The notes beneath the pieces are model-generated. The model saw only the letters and a list, made by a program, of their open reading frames with translations, had not been told where the DNA came from and ran no database searches. Positions 8,492 through 16,820 of a DNA stretch of 64,000 bases are shown in pieces. The number at the start of each line of letters is the position of its first letter. Within the stretch, counting starts at the first letter, position 1. The stretch comes from Pseudomonas piscis (lineage in GTDB: Bacteria; Pseudomonadota; Gammaproteobacteria; Pseudomonadales; Pseudomonadaceae). The position numbers were made by a program, and so were the translations under genes. The stretch lies in assembly GCF_009380155.1 (NCBI RefSeq), contig NZ_WHUV01000005.1:310001-374000 (forward strand), given 5' to 3'.

Positions 8492-9832
8492 ATGAACCAG
8501 TCCCAACAGCCGCCCACGGCCCTCGACGATGCCGCCTTGCAGTTGGCCTATAGCAAGACCGCCTGGCGTATCATCCCCTTGCTGATCCTGTGTTACCTGG
8601 TGGCGTACCTGGACCGGGTCAACGTCGGTTTCGCCAAGCTGCAGATGCTCGACGACCTCAAGTTCAGCGAAGCGGTGTATGGCCTGGGCGCCGGGATCTT
8701 CTTCGTCGGCTACCTGCTGTTCGAGATCCCCAGCAACGTCGCCCTGCACCGCTTCGGCGCCCGGCGCTGGATCGCCCGCATCATGGTCACCTGGGGCCTG
8801 TTGTCGGCGGCCATGATGTTCATCCAGACACCGCTGGCCTTCTACGTCCTGCGCCTGCTGATCGGCATCGCCGAGGCGGGTTTCTTTCCCGGCATCATCT
8901 TCTACCTCACCATCTGGTTTCCCAGCCGTCGCCGGGGCGTGATGACGGCCCTGTTCATCATGGCCCTGCCGATTTCCAGCCTGTTCGGCTCGCTGATCTC
9001 CGGGCTGATCCTGCAACACCTCGACGGTGTGTCCGGCTACGCCGGCTGGCAATGGCTGTTCGTGATCGAAGGCCTGCCCGCCGTGGCCCTCGGCGCCGCG
9101 GTGTTCTTCCTCCTGCGCGACCGCATCGCCGATGCCCACTGGCTCACCGTAGAGGAGCGCCAGGGCATGCAAGCCGCCATCGACCGCGAAGCCGCGCAAA
9201 AGCACAGCCACCGCCTGCGTGACGGCCTGTTCCATCCGCAGATCTGGCTGCTGGGCGGCGTGTACTTCTGCCTGGTGCTGGGCCAATACGTCATCAGCTT
9301 CTGGTTGCCCACCATCATTCGCAACAGCGGTGTACAACAGCCCTGGGTCATTGGCGCACTCACCGCCCTGCCCTATGCCGCCGCCGCGATCAGCATGGTG
9401 CTGGTGGGCCGCAGCTCCGACCGCCATGGCGAGTACCGCTGGCACCTGGCGATCTGCGCCGGCATCGGCGCCCTGGGCGTGGCGTTCGGCACTTTCTTTG
9501 GCGACAACCTGATGCTGGCCATGTTCGGCTTGATCATCGGTACCGCTGCCATGATCAGCAGCCTGCCGGTGTTCTGGGGCCTGCCCACGGCGGTGGTGGG
9601 TGGCGCGGCAGCCGCCGCGGGCGTGGCGCTGATCAACACCCTGGGCAACGTGGCGGGATTCTTCAGCACCATCGTGGTGGGCTGGCTGACCCAGGTGACG
9701 GGCAATACCCAGGCCGCGATGTACTTCATGGCGGCGATCCTGCTGATCGGTGGAGGGCTGGGGCTGATGGTCAAGCCCGTACGCAAGCGTGCCGCGCTAC
9801 AACCGGTCAGGTTCCAACCCACGAAATCCTGA
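8492..9832 (+). CDS. MFS transporter, anion:cation symporter (ACS) family
   Basis: Inner-membrane protein of 446 aa with 12 predicted helices. The ACS signature is clear: YLDRVNVGFAKLQM after helix 1 and GYLLFEIPSNVALHRFGAR with RWIARIMVTWG in the helix 2-3 region. Members carry organic anions such as hexuronates, tartrate, phthalate or hydroxy acids with protons. I chose ATG 8492 because AAGAGG lies 6 bp upstream and the product begins at a normal cytoplasmic N-terminus; an in-frame extension to 8372 overlaps the LysR gene. It is followed by a strong terminator, closing the flavoenzyme-LysR-MFS unit. Confidence 0.9.
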   Translation: MNQSQQPPTALDDAALQLAYSKTAWRIIPLLILCYLVAYLDRVNVGFAKLQMLDDLKFSEAVYGLGAGIFFVGYLLFEIPSNVALHRFGARRWIARIMVTWGLLSAAMMFIQTPLAFYVLRLLIGIAEAGFFPGIIFYLTIWFPSRRRGVMTALFIMALPISSLFGSLISGLILQHLDGVSGYAGWQWLFVIEGLPAVALGAAVFFLLRDRIADAHWLTVEERQGMQAAIDREAAQKHSHRLRDGLFHPQIWLLGGVYFCLVLGQYVISFWLPTIIRNSGVQQPWVIGALTALPYAAAAISMVLVGRSSDRHGEYRWHLAICAGIGALGVAFGTFFGDNLMLAMFGLIIGTAAMISSLPVFWGLPTAVVGGAAAAAGVALINTLGNVAGFFSTIVVGWLTQVTGNTQAAMYFMAAILLIGGGLGLMVKPVRKRAALQPVRFQPTKS

Positions 9833-9848
9833 GGGGCAGGAGCCAGCT

Positions 9849-9897
9849 GGCCGGGGCAGGCGAACGGTGGATCGCCTGCCCCGGCCGCGACCTTTTT
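9849..9897. terminator. Intrinsic terminator after the MFS gene
   Basis: A perfect 15-bp stem pairs 9849-9863 with 9872-9886 around an 8-base loop, and a T5 run follows at 9892-9896. It sits between convergent genes and may stop both transcripts. Confidence 0.75.
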
Positions 9898-9919
9898 CAG
9901 CGCGGCCGCGAACGGTGGC

Positions 9920-10606
9920 TCAAGGCTGCGCTTGGAAACGCCCACTGTTGGGGTTCCACTGGAATCCCGGCAACTTGCAGTCCTTGAAGCCAATTCGCAA
10001 TTGCTCCCCCTCGACCCGCAACTGCAAGGTATCCACTCCCAGGTTCGGGCACCCCGGTGCACTGACCGCCAAGGTCTGCAAGGGTTTGCCAGTGGACTTG
10101 CGCATGACCTCCACCGTCGTGATCCGTCGATCGCTGCCCTGCATCGGCACCTGGAAATACCAAAGCTTGGTGGAAGCGCTCTGCAACAGCGTGGTGACCG
10201 GCTGCGGCCAGGAGCGGTCCGAATCCACCAGGCCCACCAGTTGCAGCGCAATCGGCAAGGTCTTGCCCGTGCGATAACTGGTCCAGGTGCCGCGCACCTG
10301 CTCCTGCTGGCGGGAGTTCATCAGGTCATCGAACTGCAGGCGCGCCACCGGCAAACCCTGCTCGTCCAACTCATCCATGGCCAGCGTCTTGTTGCTGAAG
10401 CTGAAGCTCGGCTTGAGACGGATCGGCGTGCGATAGCGCTGGTAGGCATAGGTGCCCTGGTAGACCGCATTCTGATTGCCCAGGGTCAAGACAATGGCCT
10501 GTTTGCCCAGCGTCCCCGTATACACCCCATGGGCCGCCTGCACGGGCATCATCCAGGCCAACAGCAACACCACTGCCAGCCCACGAAAAACAGCGACCGC
10601 CCCCAT
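9920..10606 (-). CDS. Secreted protein of unknown function, GTLG family member A
   Basis: Protein of 228 aa with a signal peptide (hydrophobic core about 8-20, cleavage after VQA). I do not recognise a named family. The mature N-terminus carries GVYTGTLGKQAIVLTL, then YAYQRYRTPIRL and later VRGTWTS and TLPIALQLV. The same motif order occurs in the gene at 21566-22597 and, more divergently, in the one immediately upstream. Its ATG overlaps the stop of that upstream gene by one base (TGATG), so the two are translationally coupled. Two cysteines near the C-terminus could form a disulfide. Probably periplasmic, mostly beta. Confidence 0.75.
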   Translation of the reverse strand: MGAVAVFRGLAVVLLLAWMMPVQAAHGVYTGTLGKQAIVLTLGNQNAVYQGTYAYQRYRTPIRLKPSFSFSNKTLAMDELDEQGLPVARLQFDDLMNSRQQEQVRGTWTSYRTGKTLPIALQLVGLVDSDRSWPQPVTTLLQSASTKLWYFQVPMQGSDRRITTVEVMRKSTGKPLQTLAVSAPGCPNLGVDTLQLRVEGEQLRIGFKDCKLPGFQWNPNSGRFQAQP

Positions 10607-11583
10607 CAGAAACGCTCCTCGCCAGATGACCGGTACTCCAGCCGATCAGGGCTGATCACTCGGTAGTAATCCCAACGCCGGATGCGTTTGTCGTAGTCGA
10701 TGAAGTCCTGTTTGCTGAACTCCATCTGGCCACCGGGCGCAAAACGCAGGGTGCCATCCACCGCGAACTGCTCCAGCAATGGATGGCGCAGGTAGGCCTT
10801 GGTCGCCGGGTGATACAGGTAATATTGCGCCGGCGCGCACGACGCCCCGCCACCTTGGCCGCTCACGCCATAACCCTGCACCTGGAAGTCCACCGTGCCA
10901 TCCCCATCGAAATCCGCAAAACCCAGGGTTCGCGTTCCGATAGCGGCCAGGCACCACTGCCCGGCCACCTCCTGCACCACCTGGCCGGTGGCGCGGCTCA
11001 GCATCCGGATATTGTCCACGCGGCCCGTGTCTTCCCCGGCATGGCGCAGGGCATGCACGCGGAAATAGAAATCCTTGTCCTGCGCCGGCTGCAACAGCTC
11101 CCCGTCGAATGCCTCGCGCCGGCTACCGGCAAAGCGCATCACCCGCTGCAACTGCAACGGCTGCTGCCCACCGGTGCGCAGATCGATAAAAGAACCCTGC
11201 AGGGAATCAGCCCCTTCGCTGAAGGACTGCAACGACACGGCAGCGGCCGGCAGGGTCGGGTTGTCCATGATATTGATCAACAGCTCCTCGCCCTGGCGAA
11301 ACGGCGTCAGCTCCAGGGGAATGGGCAACCGATCGGCTTCGCTGAACCAGTAGCCGGACATGCCGCCGCCGTATTGGGAGTCGTAGGTCAGGGCCAGTTC
11401 GACCGGGGTGTCGCCGAGGGTGCCCCGGTAGGTGGTGGTGGGGTCGGCGCTGGCACCAGGGCTGCTGAGCGCCAGGCCCAGCAGGAGCGCTGAGGCGAGG
11501 CCGCGAAGCAATTGCCGCGGATCTGGCCGGCAACGCCACCGGTCAACACATGTTCGCGTGGCGCTAGCCCAGGACTGGCTCAT
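10606..11583 (-). CDS. Secreted protein of unknown function, GTLG family member B with FG-GAP-like loop
   Basis: Protein of 325 aa. The start at 11583 has AAGGA upstream; an extension to 11637 has no support. A basic N-terminus is followed by a hydrophobic segment (LLRGLASALLLGLAL) ending near GASA, a late but credible signal peptide. The mature protein starts TTTYRGTLGDTPVELAL, matching its neighbour. A single FADFDGDGTVDFQV motif resembles a calcium-binding FG-GAP/dockerin-type loop, and two cysteines flank the next segment (CLAAIG, CAPAQY). Function unknown. It forms a two-gene operon with the downstream paralogue through a TGATG junction. Confidence 0.75.
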   Translation of the reverse strand: MSQSWASATRTCVDRWRCRPDPRQLLRGLASALLLGLALSSPGASADPTTTYRGTLGDTPVELALTYDSQYGGGMSGYWFSEADRLPIPLELTPFRQGEELLINIMDNPTLPAAAVSLQSFSEGADSLQGSFIDLRTGGQQPLQLQRVMRFAGSRREAFDGELLQPAQDKDFYFRVHALRHAGEDTGRVDNIRMLSRATGQVVQEVAGQWCLAAIGTRTLGFADFDGDGTVDFQVQGYGVSGQGGGASCAPAQYYLYHPATKAYLRHPLLEQFAVDGTLRFAPGGQMEFSKQDFIDYDKRIRRWDYYRVISPDRLEYRSSGEERF

Positions 11584-11793
11584 GCTTGCGTTCCTTGCAC
11601 TCGGGAAAAAGGCGCGCAGGATAACAAATCGGCTCAAGGACGTAGCTCATTGTTGCCGCACCCGGATCATTGCCCGGCAGGCAGCCAAAGAACCCTCCGG
11701 CAGTTCATTCGCGAGAAACAATCGGGAGATAAGGCCAGGGGCGCCCTCCTTCCCTTATCGCCTGAACTGACAAGCCACATCAGCCGGACAACT

Positions 11794-13827
11794 TCACCGC
11801 ACATTGCGATACAACATCAACCGCGCGCCCTCATGCATCCCCCGCGTCAATTCCAGCAACCGTTCAAATTCCTGCGGATGCTCTTGCGCCACATTTTCAC
11901 GGGGGGTGCTCGAGGCCAGGTCATGCAAGGTCGCACCGGTACCGTCGTGCTGCATCTGCAACAGAAAATCCTGGGTCACGCCGCCGATCACCGGGAAGGT
12001 CCCTTCTCTCAATACCAGCGGTACCACGCGTTCCCCTTCCGGCGCAGGCTGCTGGATATCCCGCCCCATGGCGCCATTGGTGAACGCTATCCCTGCCATC
12101 CCGGCCACTGTGGGCAGCAGGTCGGCCAGGCCGACGGCTTCTTCGATCACTCGGGGTTGCAACATTTTCGGCGCATGGATCAGCAGCGGCACGTTGTTGC
12201 TCTCCAGCCCCAGCTGTTCAAACGCCGGGGCCATGTGGGGGATCTGGCTGATGCGAGTGTTGTGGTCGCCGAAGAACACAAAGATGGTGTTGTCGTAATA
12301 ACCACCTGCCTTGGCGATCTCCATCAGCCGGCCGATGTTGAAGTCCAAGAGGCGCACGGCGTTGTATTGCGCAAGGCTGCGCGAGCCCGCGGCTTGCACC
12401 TGTTCCAGGGGCAGGTCCTGGGCTTGGAAGCCGTCGTTGTCCTTGGGGATGGTGAACGGGCGATGGTTACCGGAGGTTTGCAGGTAGGCGAAGAACGGCT
12501 GGTCCCTGGGGATGGCGCGCAGCAGGCGGTCGCTTTCCTTGAACAGGTCGAGGTCGGAGATACCCCAGACGTCCACCAATGGCGATTGCCAGTGGCCTTC
12601 ATCGTACAGGCGCACGTTGTCGATGCTCTGGCGGATCAGGCCGTTGATGTTGGCCCAACCGGCGTTGCCGCCGATCAGGTAGAGCTTCTGATAGTCGCTG
12701 AAGGCATTGATCAGGCTGTGTTGGCGGGTGATCAGCGGGTGACGGGTAGCGGTCTCCTGGCGAGTGACATCGGGCACCCCGGTGATGCTGGCCCACACGG
12801 TCTTGGCGGTGCCGGTGACCGGAACGTAGAAGTGCCTGAAGAACCAGCTCTGGCTGGCCAGGCGGTCGAGGTTGGGGGTGGGATTGAGCGGGTTGCCATA
12901 GGCACCCACGGCGCTGGTGCCGAGGGATTCGAGCATGACGAAGATGACATTGGGCGCTCGCGCGCTGTCGATGCGATACGGCTGCACGCCTTGCCGGCGG
13001 GTGAAGTCCAGGCTTTGCGGGTCCGGGTGGTCGACGCCGAGATAGCGGGCCAGGACCGGGTAGTGTTGGCGCACTTGGGCCTCATCGTACTGGGCCTGGC
13101 CGGCCTTGAGGGTGTCGTAGAAAAACAGCACGGGGTTCAGGCCCAGGGCGGCGATCTGGCTGTTGCCGGAGAAGTAGGCATCGCTCCAGCGCAGGGGCAC
13201 GGGGTTTTCCAGGTTGAGGTTTTCCACCCGGCCCAGTAAGGCGAGGAACACGGCAGCGATGCCCAGGGTGCAGACGCCGACCAGGGGCAGACGACCAATG
13301 GCTTGGGCCGCGCGGTCGAGGGTCAGGCGCTCCAGGCGCAGCAAGGCGTAGCACCACAGGGCCAGGACGGCGCCCCAGGCGAGGAGGATCCACAAGACCG
13401 GGTAGCTTTCCCAGAGCATTTGCCGGGAAATCTGCGCGTCGTCCAGGTAGCGCAGCACCGTGGCGTTGATGCGTACGCCCAGGTAGGCGTAGTGGCCGAA
13501 GTCGATGATGTACAGCAGCCCTACTCCGCCTAGCGCCAGCAGCAGGTAGGCCCGGGCCAGCCAGCGCAGGGCCGGCAGGCGCAGCAGGTTCCAGCGCGGC
13601 AGCCAGGCCAGCAGCGCCAGGGGCAGCAGGATCAGCAGGGTCAGGCGCAGGTCGAAACGCAGGCCGATGCCAAGAGTCTGGAGGATCGCCTCGCGCTCGT
13701 TGGCGGCGCTCAGGTCCACCCCGGAAAACCCCACGGCGAACAGCAGCCGCAGCAGTGCCAGCAAGCCGAATACCAGACCTATTGCGCCCACGCCGTAGCG
13801 CAGGCGGCGTGATTGCAACCCGCCCAT
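11794..13827 (-). CDS. LTA synthase/phosphoglycerol transferase-like sulfatase-fold membrane enzyme
   Basis: About 677 aa, with five N-terminal membrane helices (to about residue 215) and a periplasmic alkaline-phosphatase-fold domain. The metal and nucleophile signature is present: NVIFVMLESLGTSAVG with the metal-ligand Glu, TGTAKTVWA with the candidate catalytic Thr, and FFGDHNTRI with the Asp-His pair. Family members move phosphoglycerol or phosphoethanolamine onto glycans or lipids. Two adjacent ATGs exist at 13830 and 13827; the second has better spacing to GAGG. It is the last gene of an operon with a small membrane protein (49 bp upstream) and a sialidase-like protein, suggesting envelope glycan modification. 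The donor and acceptor are unknown. Confidence 0.83.
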   Translation of the reverse strand: MGGLQSRRLRYGVGAIGLVFGLLALLRLLFAVGFSGVDLSAANEREAILQTLGIGLRFDLRLTLLILLPLALLAWLPRWNLLRLPALRWLARAYLLLALGGVGLLYIIDFGHYAYLGVRINATVLRYLDDAQISRQMLWESYPVLWILLAWGAVLALWCYALLRLERLTLDRAAQAIGRLPLVGVCTLGIAAVFLALLGRVENLNLENPVPLRWSDAYFSGNSQIAALGLNPVLFFYDTLKAGQAQYDEAQVRQHYPVLARYLGVDHPDPQSLDFTRRQGVQPYRIDSARAPNVIFVMLESLGTSAVGAYGNPLNPTPNLDRLASQSWFFRHFYVPVTGTAKTVWASITGVPDVTRQETATRHPLITRQHSLINAFSDYQKLYLIGGNAGWANINGLIRQSIDNVRLYDEGHWQSPLVDVWGISDLDLFKESDRLLRAIPRDQPFFAYLQTSGNHRPFTIPKDNDGFQAQDLPLEQVQAAGSRSLAQYNAVRLLDFNIGRLMEIAKAGGYYDNTIFVFFGDHNTRISQIPHMAPAFEQLGLESNNVPLLIHAPKMLQPRVIEEAVGLADLLPTVAGMAGIAFTNGAMGRDIQQPAPEGERVVPLVLREGTFPVIGGVTQDFLLQMQHDGTGATLHDLASSTPRENVAQEHPQEFERLLELTRGMHEGARLMLYRNVR

Positions 13828-13876
13828 CATTGACCTCGGTGTTGTGTTGTCGAAGGCCGCAGCGCGGCCTGTTGGT

Positions 13877-14488
13877 TTACCCGGCAAGGGGCTGCCCGCG
13901 ACGGCGGTGGGCGAAGCGGCGCCACAGCCACAGCAGCAGCCCGCCGCTGCCGGCAATCAGGCAGTAGCCCGCCAGCAGCGGGTCGATCAGGTAGTCCCAG
14001 TAGTTCTGGGAAGCCTTCAGCCGCAAGGCGAAGGCCAAGGTGCCAGCCGCCAGCATCACCACTGCCAGCAGGTTGCGTTGCCACAACAGCCACAACGCCG
14101 CGCAGCCCAGCAGGGCGATCATCGGTCGAGGGTTGTAGCCCCAGCGGTATGGATCGAAGTAGGTCAGGCCCAGCGTCGCGGGATACAAGCTCAGGGTCAG
14201 GCCGATAAACAGCAGCAGGAGCTGGACCCGGTGCCGGTGCGATAGCGCCGGCACCAATCCGAGCCGAAGCAGGCTGACCCAGGCCAGCAGCACCAGGGTA
14301 CTGAGGGCCAGGTCGTCGGTGTAACTGCGCACATAGGCCGCCAACGGCAGTTGGCCGAGCGGGATAAAGCTGGCCAGGGCCAGCAGCGGCAACAGCCAGG
14401 GTCGCCAGGGCACAGTGCCCCGCAGGCTGCTCAGCAGTACGAAGCCCAGCAGGATGAAACTCAGGTGGGCCTGCCACAGGGACATCAT
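13877..14488 (-). CDS. Polytopic membrane protein of unknown function in sialidase/LTA-synthase operon
   Basis: Protein of 203 aa consisting almost entirely of hydrophobic helices (about six to seven), with short loops such as YVRSYTDD and YFDPYRWGYNPRP, ending in a basic tail RRFAHRRRGQ. Its first ATG overlaps the sialidase-like stop codon by one base (TGATG); a second ATG follows immediately. I do not recognise the family. The position between a periplasmic sialidase-like protein and a membrane phospho-transferase suggests a partner, scaffold or transporter for that pathway. Confidence 0.72.
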   Translation of the reverse strand: MMSLWQAHLSFILLGFVLLSSLRGTVPWRPWLLPLLALASFIPLGQLPLAAYVRSYTDDLALSTLVLLAWVSLLRLGLVPALSHRHRVQLLLLFIGLTLSLYPATLGLTYFDPYRWGYNPRPMIALLGCAALWLLWQRNLLAVVMLAAGTLAFALRLKASQNYWDYLIDPLLAGYCLIAGSGGLLLWLWRRFAHRRRGQPLAG

Positions 14489-15783
14489 CACAGGCGCTCC
14501 GCCAGCCACGCCGCATTGAAGCTGACGTGCTTGATAAAGGTGTTGTTCCACGAATAGACCAGGTGATACATGCCATCCGCCCCGCGGCTGAAGTAAGGGT
14601 ATTCGTACTCGAAGTCACAGCCCTGGGGCTTGCACACCCGGTAGTCGAGGTTACTCAGGAAGCGCTGCTCCAGGGGCAGGCGCCGGGCGCCACTGGAGGC
14701 GCGGAAACCTTCGCCGATGATTTCCTTGTAGGCCTCATGGGAAAACGGCTGGCCCAGGGGGTCGGGGGACTGATCCAGTTCCACCAGGGGCCGCCATTGG
14801 CTGAGGCCGGCGTCGGTGCCGTACAAGCTGAGTTTGAAACGCCCATCCTGCAGGTCGTTGAGGGCCACCAGCAGGCCCTGGTCATCGGTGCCCACCGCCG
14901 CCAGGGACGAGTTGGGATTGGACGGTTGCAGCGGATAGGGTTCGCTCCAAGTCTGCCCGGCATCATCGGTGCGACTGGCCAGGACCTTGTGGTGGGTGTC
15001 GCCGGCGTAGCGCAACATGGCCACCGCGCGCCACTCGTCCAGCGGCACGATGGTCGGCTGCAGGGAGTGCTTGCCACGGCTGATGCGGATTTTATCGATC
15101 ACCTCGCCGTCGGCGCTCAGATACAGGTACTCGGCGAACTTGCCCATGAACTCGTGGTACACCGGCAGGCCGATGGCACCATCGGCATGGAATACCGGCG
15201 CGGCGCGGACCAGGGTGCTGACGTTGAAGAATGGCGACGTGACCAGCTGGCGTGGCGCCGACCAGCTGCGCCCCAGGTCATCGGAGACCATGGCGTTGAT
15301 CGCGCTGGTGGCCCAGCCGCCCACCGACACCGAGACGTAGAACATCCACAGGCGCTGGTCCGGGGCCAGGGCAATGACCGGATTGCCCAGCTTGCGGATA
15401 TAGCGCCCAGTGCCGGAGCGGGTCGATTCGCGGGTGGCCAGCACCTGCTCGGCGCCCCACTCGCCGCTCTTGGCGTCAAAGCGTGCGCTGCGCACCTGGA
15501 CATCGGCCGCGCCTTCGCGGGAGCCGGCGAACCACACGGCCATCAGGTCACCCCCCGGCAAGGCGGTGACCGACGAAGAATGCACGAAGTCATCCAGTTC
15601 CGAGGAGACGAAACGGCTCTGGTACTGCGGTCCGGCATTATCGCTGCTGGCCTGGCCGGCCGTGACAACCTGGGCGAACGGCGCCAATTGATGGGGCGGA
15701 TGGCTGCGCCAGGCGGCGATGAAAATCGCCGCCAGCAGCAAACTGCCGCAGATGAAGATCAAGCGAGAGGACAGCGCACGCAT
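14488..15783 (-). CDS. Sialidase-family (BNR repeat) exported glycosidase-like protein
   Basis: Protein of 431 aa with an N-terminal signal anchor (residues 7-25) and a six-bladed propeller of the BNR/sialidase type. At least two Asp-box motifs are visible, SDDLGRSW and TDDAGQTW. Other propeller features include VWFAGSREG and HSLQPTIVPL. It ends with a conserved-looking segment CKPQGCDFEYEYPYFSRG. Sialidase-fold proteins cleave terminal nonulosonic or other sugars; the true substrate here is unknown. It is the first gene of the three-gene minus-strand operon. The sequence before its ATG has only a weak ribosome binding site, so the start is less certain than the family. Confidence 0.8.
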   Translation of the reverse strand: MRALSSRLIFICGSLLLAAIFIAAWRSHPPHQLAPFAQVVTAGQASSDNAGPQYQSRFVSSELDDFVHSSSVTALPGGDLMAVWFAGSREGAADVQVRSARFDAKSGEWGAEQVLATRESTRSGTGRYIRKLGNPVIALAPDQRLWMFYVSVSVGGWATSAINAMVSDDLGRSWSAPRQLVTSPFFNVSTLVRAAPVFHADGAIGLPVYHEFMGKFAEYLYLSADGEVIDKIRISRGKHSLQPTIVPLDEWRAVAMLRYAGDTHHKVLASRTDDAGQTWSEPYPLQPSNPNSSLAAVGTDDQGLLVALNDLQDGRFKLSLYGTDAGLSQWRPLVELDQSPDPLGQPFSHEAYKEIIGEGFRASSGARRLPLEQRFLSNLDYRVCKPQGCDFEYEYPYFSRGADGMYHLVYSWNNTFIKHVSFNAAWLAERL

Positions 15784-15826
15784 TCAGGAGTCCGTTGCAG
15801 ATTCAAGTTACAAGCCGGGGAAGGCG

Positions 15827-16372
15827 TCAGTGCCGCGGCGGTTTCGGCAAGGGTCGGCGGCGGCCGGTGAGCATCGACAACGGCAGGTTGTCGCGTACCT
15901 GGAAGCTTTCAAAAATCGCCGCACACACGTGCAGCAACACCAGCCCCAGCAACATATCGGCGCTGGTCTCGTGCACCAGCAAGGGCCAGTCGGCGCCCCA
16001 CAGGGCATCGACTTCCTGCATCAAGAAACCGCTGATGCCGATCAGCACCAGGGCCAGCAGCATCAGCAGCATCACCAAGGCTCCAAGGGGGGAGTGCCCC
16101 AGGCGATGCTCGGGGCGCCCAGCCAGCAGCGAACGCAAATGCCCCGCCAGCCGCGCCCGAGTCGGCCAGAAGTCGGACCAGCGCGCACTGCGCGGCCCGA
16201 CGAATCCCCACAAGGTGCGCAACAGCAGCCAGGCCATGGCGTAGTAGCCAAGCCAGACATGCCAGTCGTCACCGGCCTCATTGAAGAAGTAGTTGCCGAT
16301 GAAGACCCCGGCGATGGACAGGTGGAACAGCCTCACAAAAGGGTCCCACAGTGCTAGGGAAGCCGTTGGCAT
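15827..16372 (-). CDS. Cytochrome b/b6 domain-containing membrane protein (cytochrome b561-like)
   Basis: Protein of 181 aa with four to five helices. Histidines at helix positions suitable for haem ligation are seen in FVRLFHLSI, DDWHVWLGYYAM, WPLLVHETSAD and LLLHVCAA. The tryptophan- and glycine-rich RTLWGFVGPRSARWSDF motif after helix 2 is typical of Ni,Fe-hydrogenase/b561-type cytochrome b subunits found beside PepSY or cytochrome c genes. The ATG overlaps the stop of the PepSY gene by one base (TGATG), so both are made together. The likely role is quinol-linked electron transfer across the inner membrane; the electron acceptor is not identified. Confidence 0.82.
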   Translation of the reverse strand: MPTASLALWDPFVRLFHLSIAGVFIGNYFFNEAGDDWHVWLGYYAMAWLLLRTLWGFVGPRSARWSDFWPTRARLAGHLRSLLAGRPEHRLGHSPLGALVMLLMLLALVLIGISGFLMQEVDALWGADWPLLVHETSADMLLGLVLLHVCAAIFESFQVRDNLPLSMLTGRRRPLPKPPRH

Positions 16373-16638
16373 CAGCCCTTGATCTCGGTCTTCACCGCCT
16401 TGCCGGTGACCGGATCGTGGTAGATCTCGACCTTGCGCTTGTCCTTGTCGAAGCCATAGATCTCGTAGCAGTTGCCGTCGGTGACCTTGAATTTGCTGAT
16501 CTGGTAACCCTGGGCCTTGAGCTGCTCCTGGAAGGCCTTCTGGTCTTGCCATTGCGAGCGTTCGGCGGTGGTGCATTGCGGGCCGGCGACAGCCAGGGGG
16601 CTGGCGATGAGCAGGGACAACAGCAGGATCTTGCGCAT
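16372..16638 (-). CDS. PepSY-domain periplasmic protein
   Basis: Protein of 88 aa with a clear signal peptide (MRKILLLSLLIASPLAVAG). The remaining 68 residues form one PepSY-like unit: FQEQLKAQGYQISKFKVTDGNCYEIYGFDKDKRKVEIYHDPVTGKAV. Cysteines in QCTTAE and GNCYEI could pair. Small PepSY proteins of this kind are commonly encoded beside two-component systems that respond to metals or cationic peptides, for example the Bqs/Car locus of P. aeruginosa. It is the first gene of a pair with the cytochrome b gene and is divergent from the response-regulator gene. Confidence 0.85.
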   Translation of the reverse strand: MRKILLLSLLIASPLAVAGPQCTTAERSQWQDQKAFQEQLKAQGYQISKFKVTDGNCYEIYGFDKDKRKVEIYHDPVTGKAVKTEIKG

Positions 16639-16685
16639 GGGAAACCACTCCGGGGATCAGGGAGCGGCCACTGTGCAAGGCCAAG

Positions 16686-16702
16686 CTTAATGAAAGCTTA
16701 GG
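16686..16702. promoter_or_regulatory. PmrA/QseB/BqsR-like direct-repeat operator
   Basis: CTTAAT (16686-16691), five bases, then CTTAGG (16697-16702) give two half sites one helical turn apart, in the divergent region between the PepSY operon and the response regulator. This fits the TTAA-type tandem boxes known for PmrA, QseB and BqsR proteins. It lies about 50 bp upstream of the PepSY start. Confidence 0.5.
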
Positions 16703-16820
16703 TCGCAATGCGCCGTAACATTTCCCCCGGTCAAAGCCCTGACGCCGCCGTGCGCCGGGCGTCATCATGCCGCCACTTGCACCCCGCCGCCCAACCCCAC
16801 CAGCCCACCGAGGACCGCCC

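Noticed and set aside
12800..13000. Arylsulfatase as the function of the 11794-13827 gene
   Set aside because: The C/S-x-P-x-R sulfatase activation motif is absent and five membrane helices precede the domain, fitting the LTA-synthase/phosphoglycerol transferase branch.
11512..13239. 575-codon plus-strand frame opposite the LTA-synthase-like gene
   Set aside because: Antisense of a gene with clear catalytic motifs; no family features of its own.
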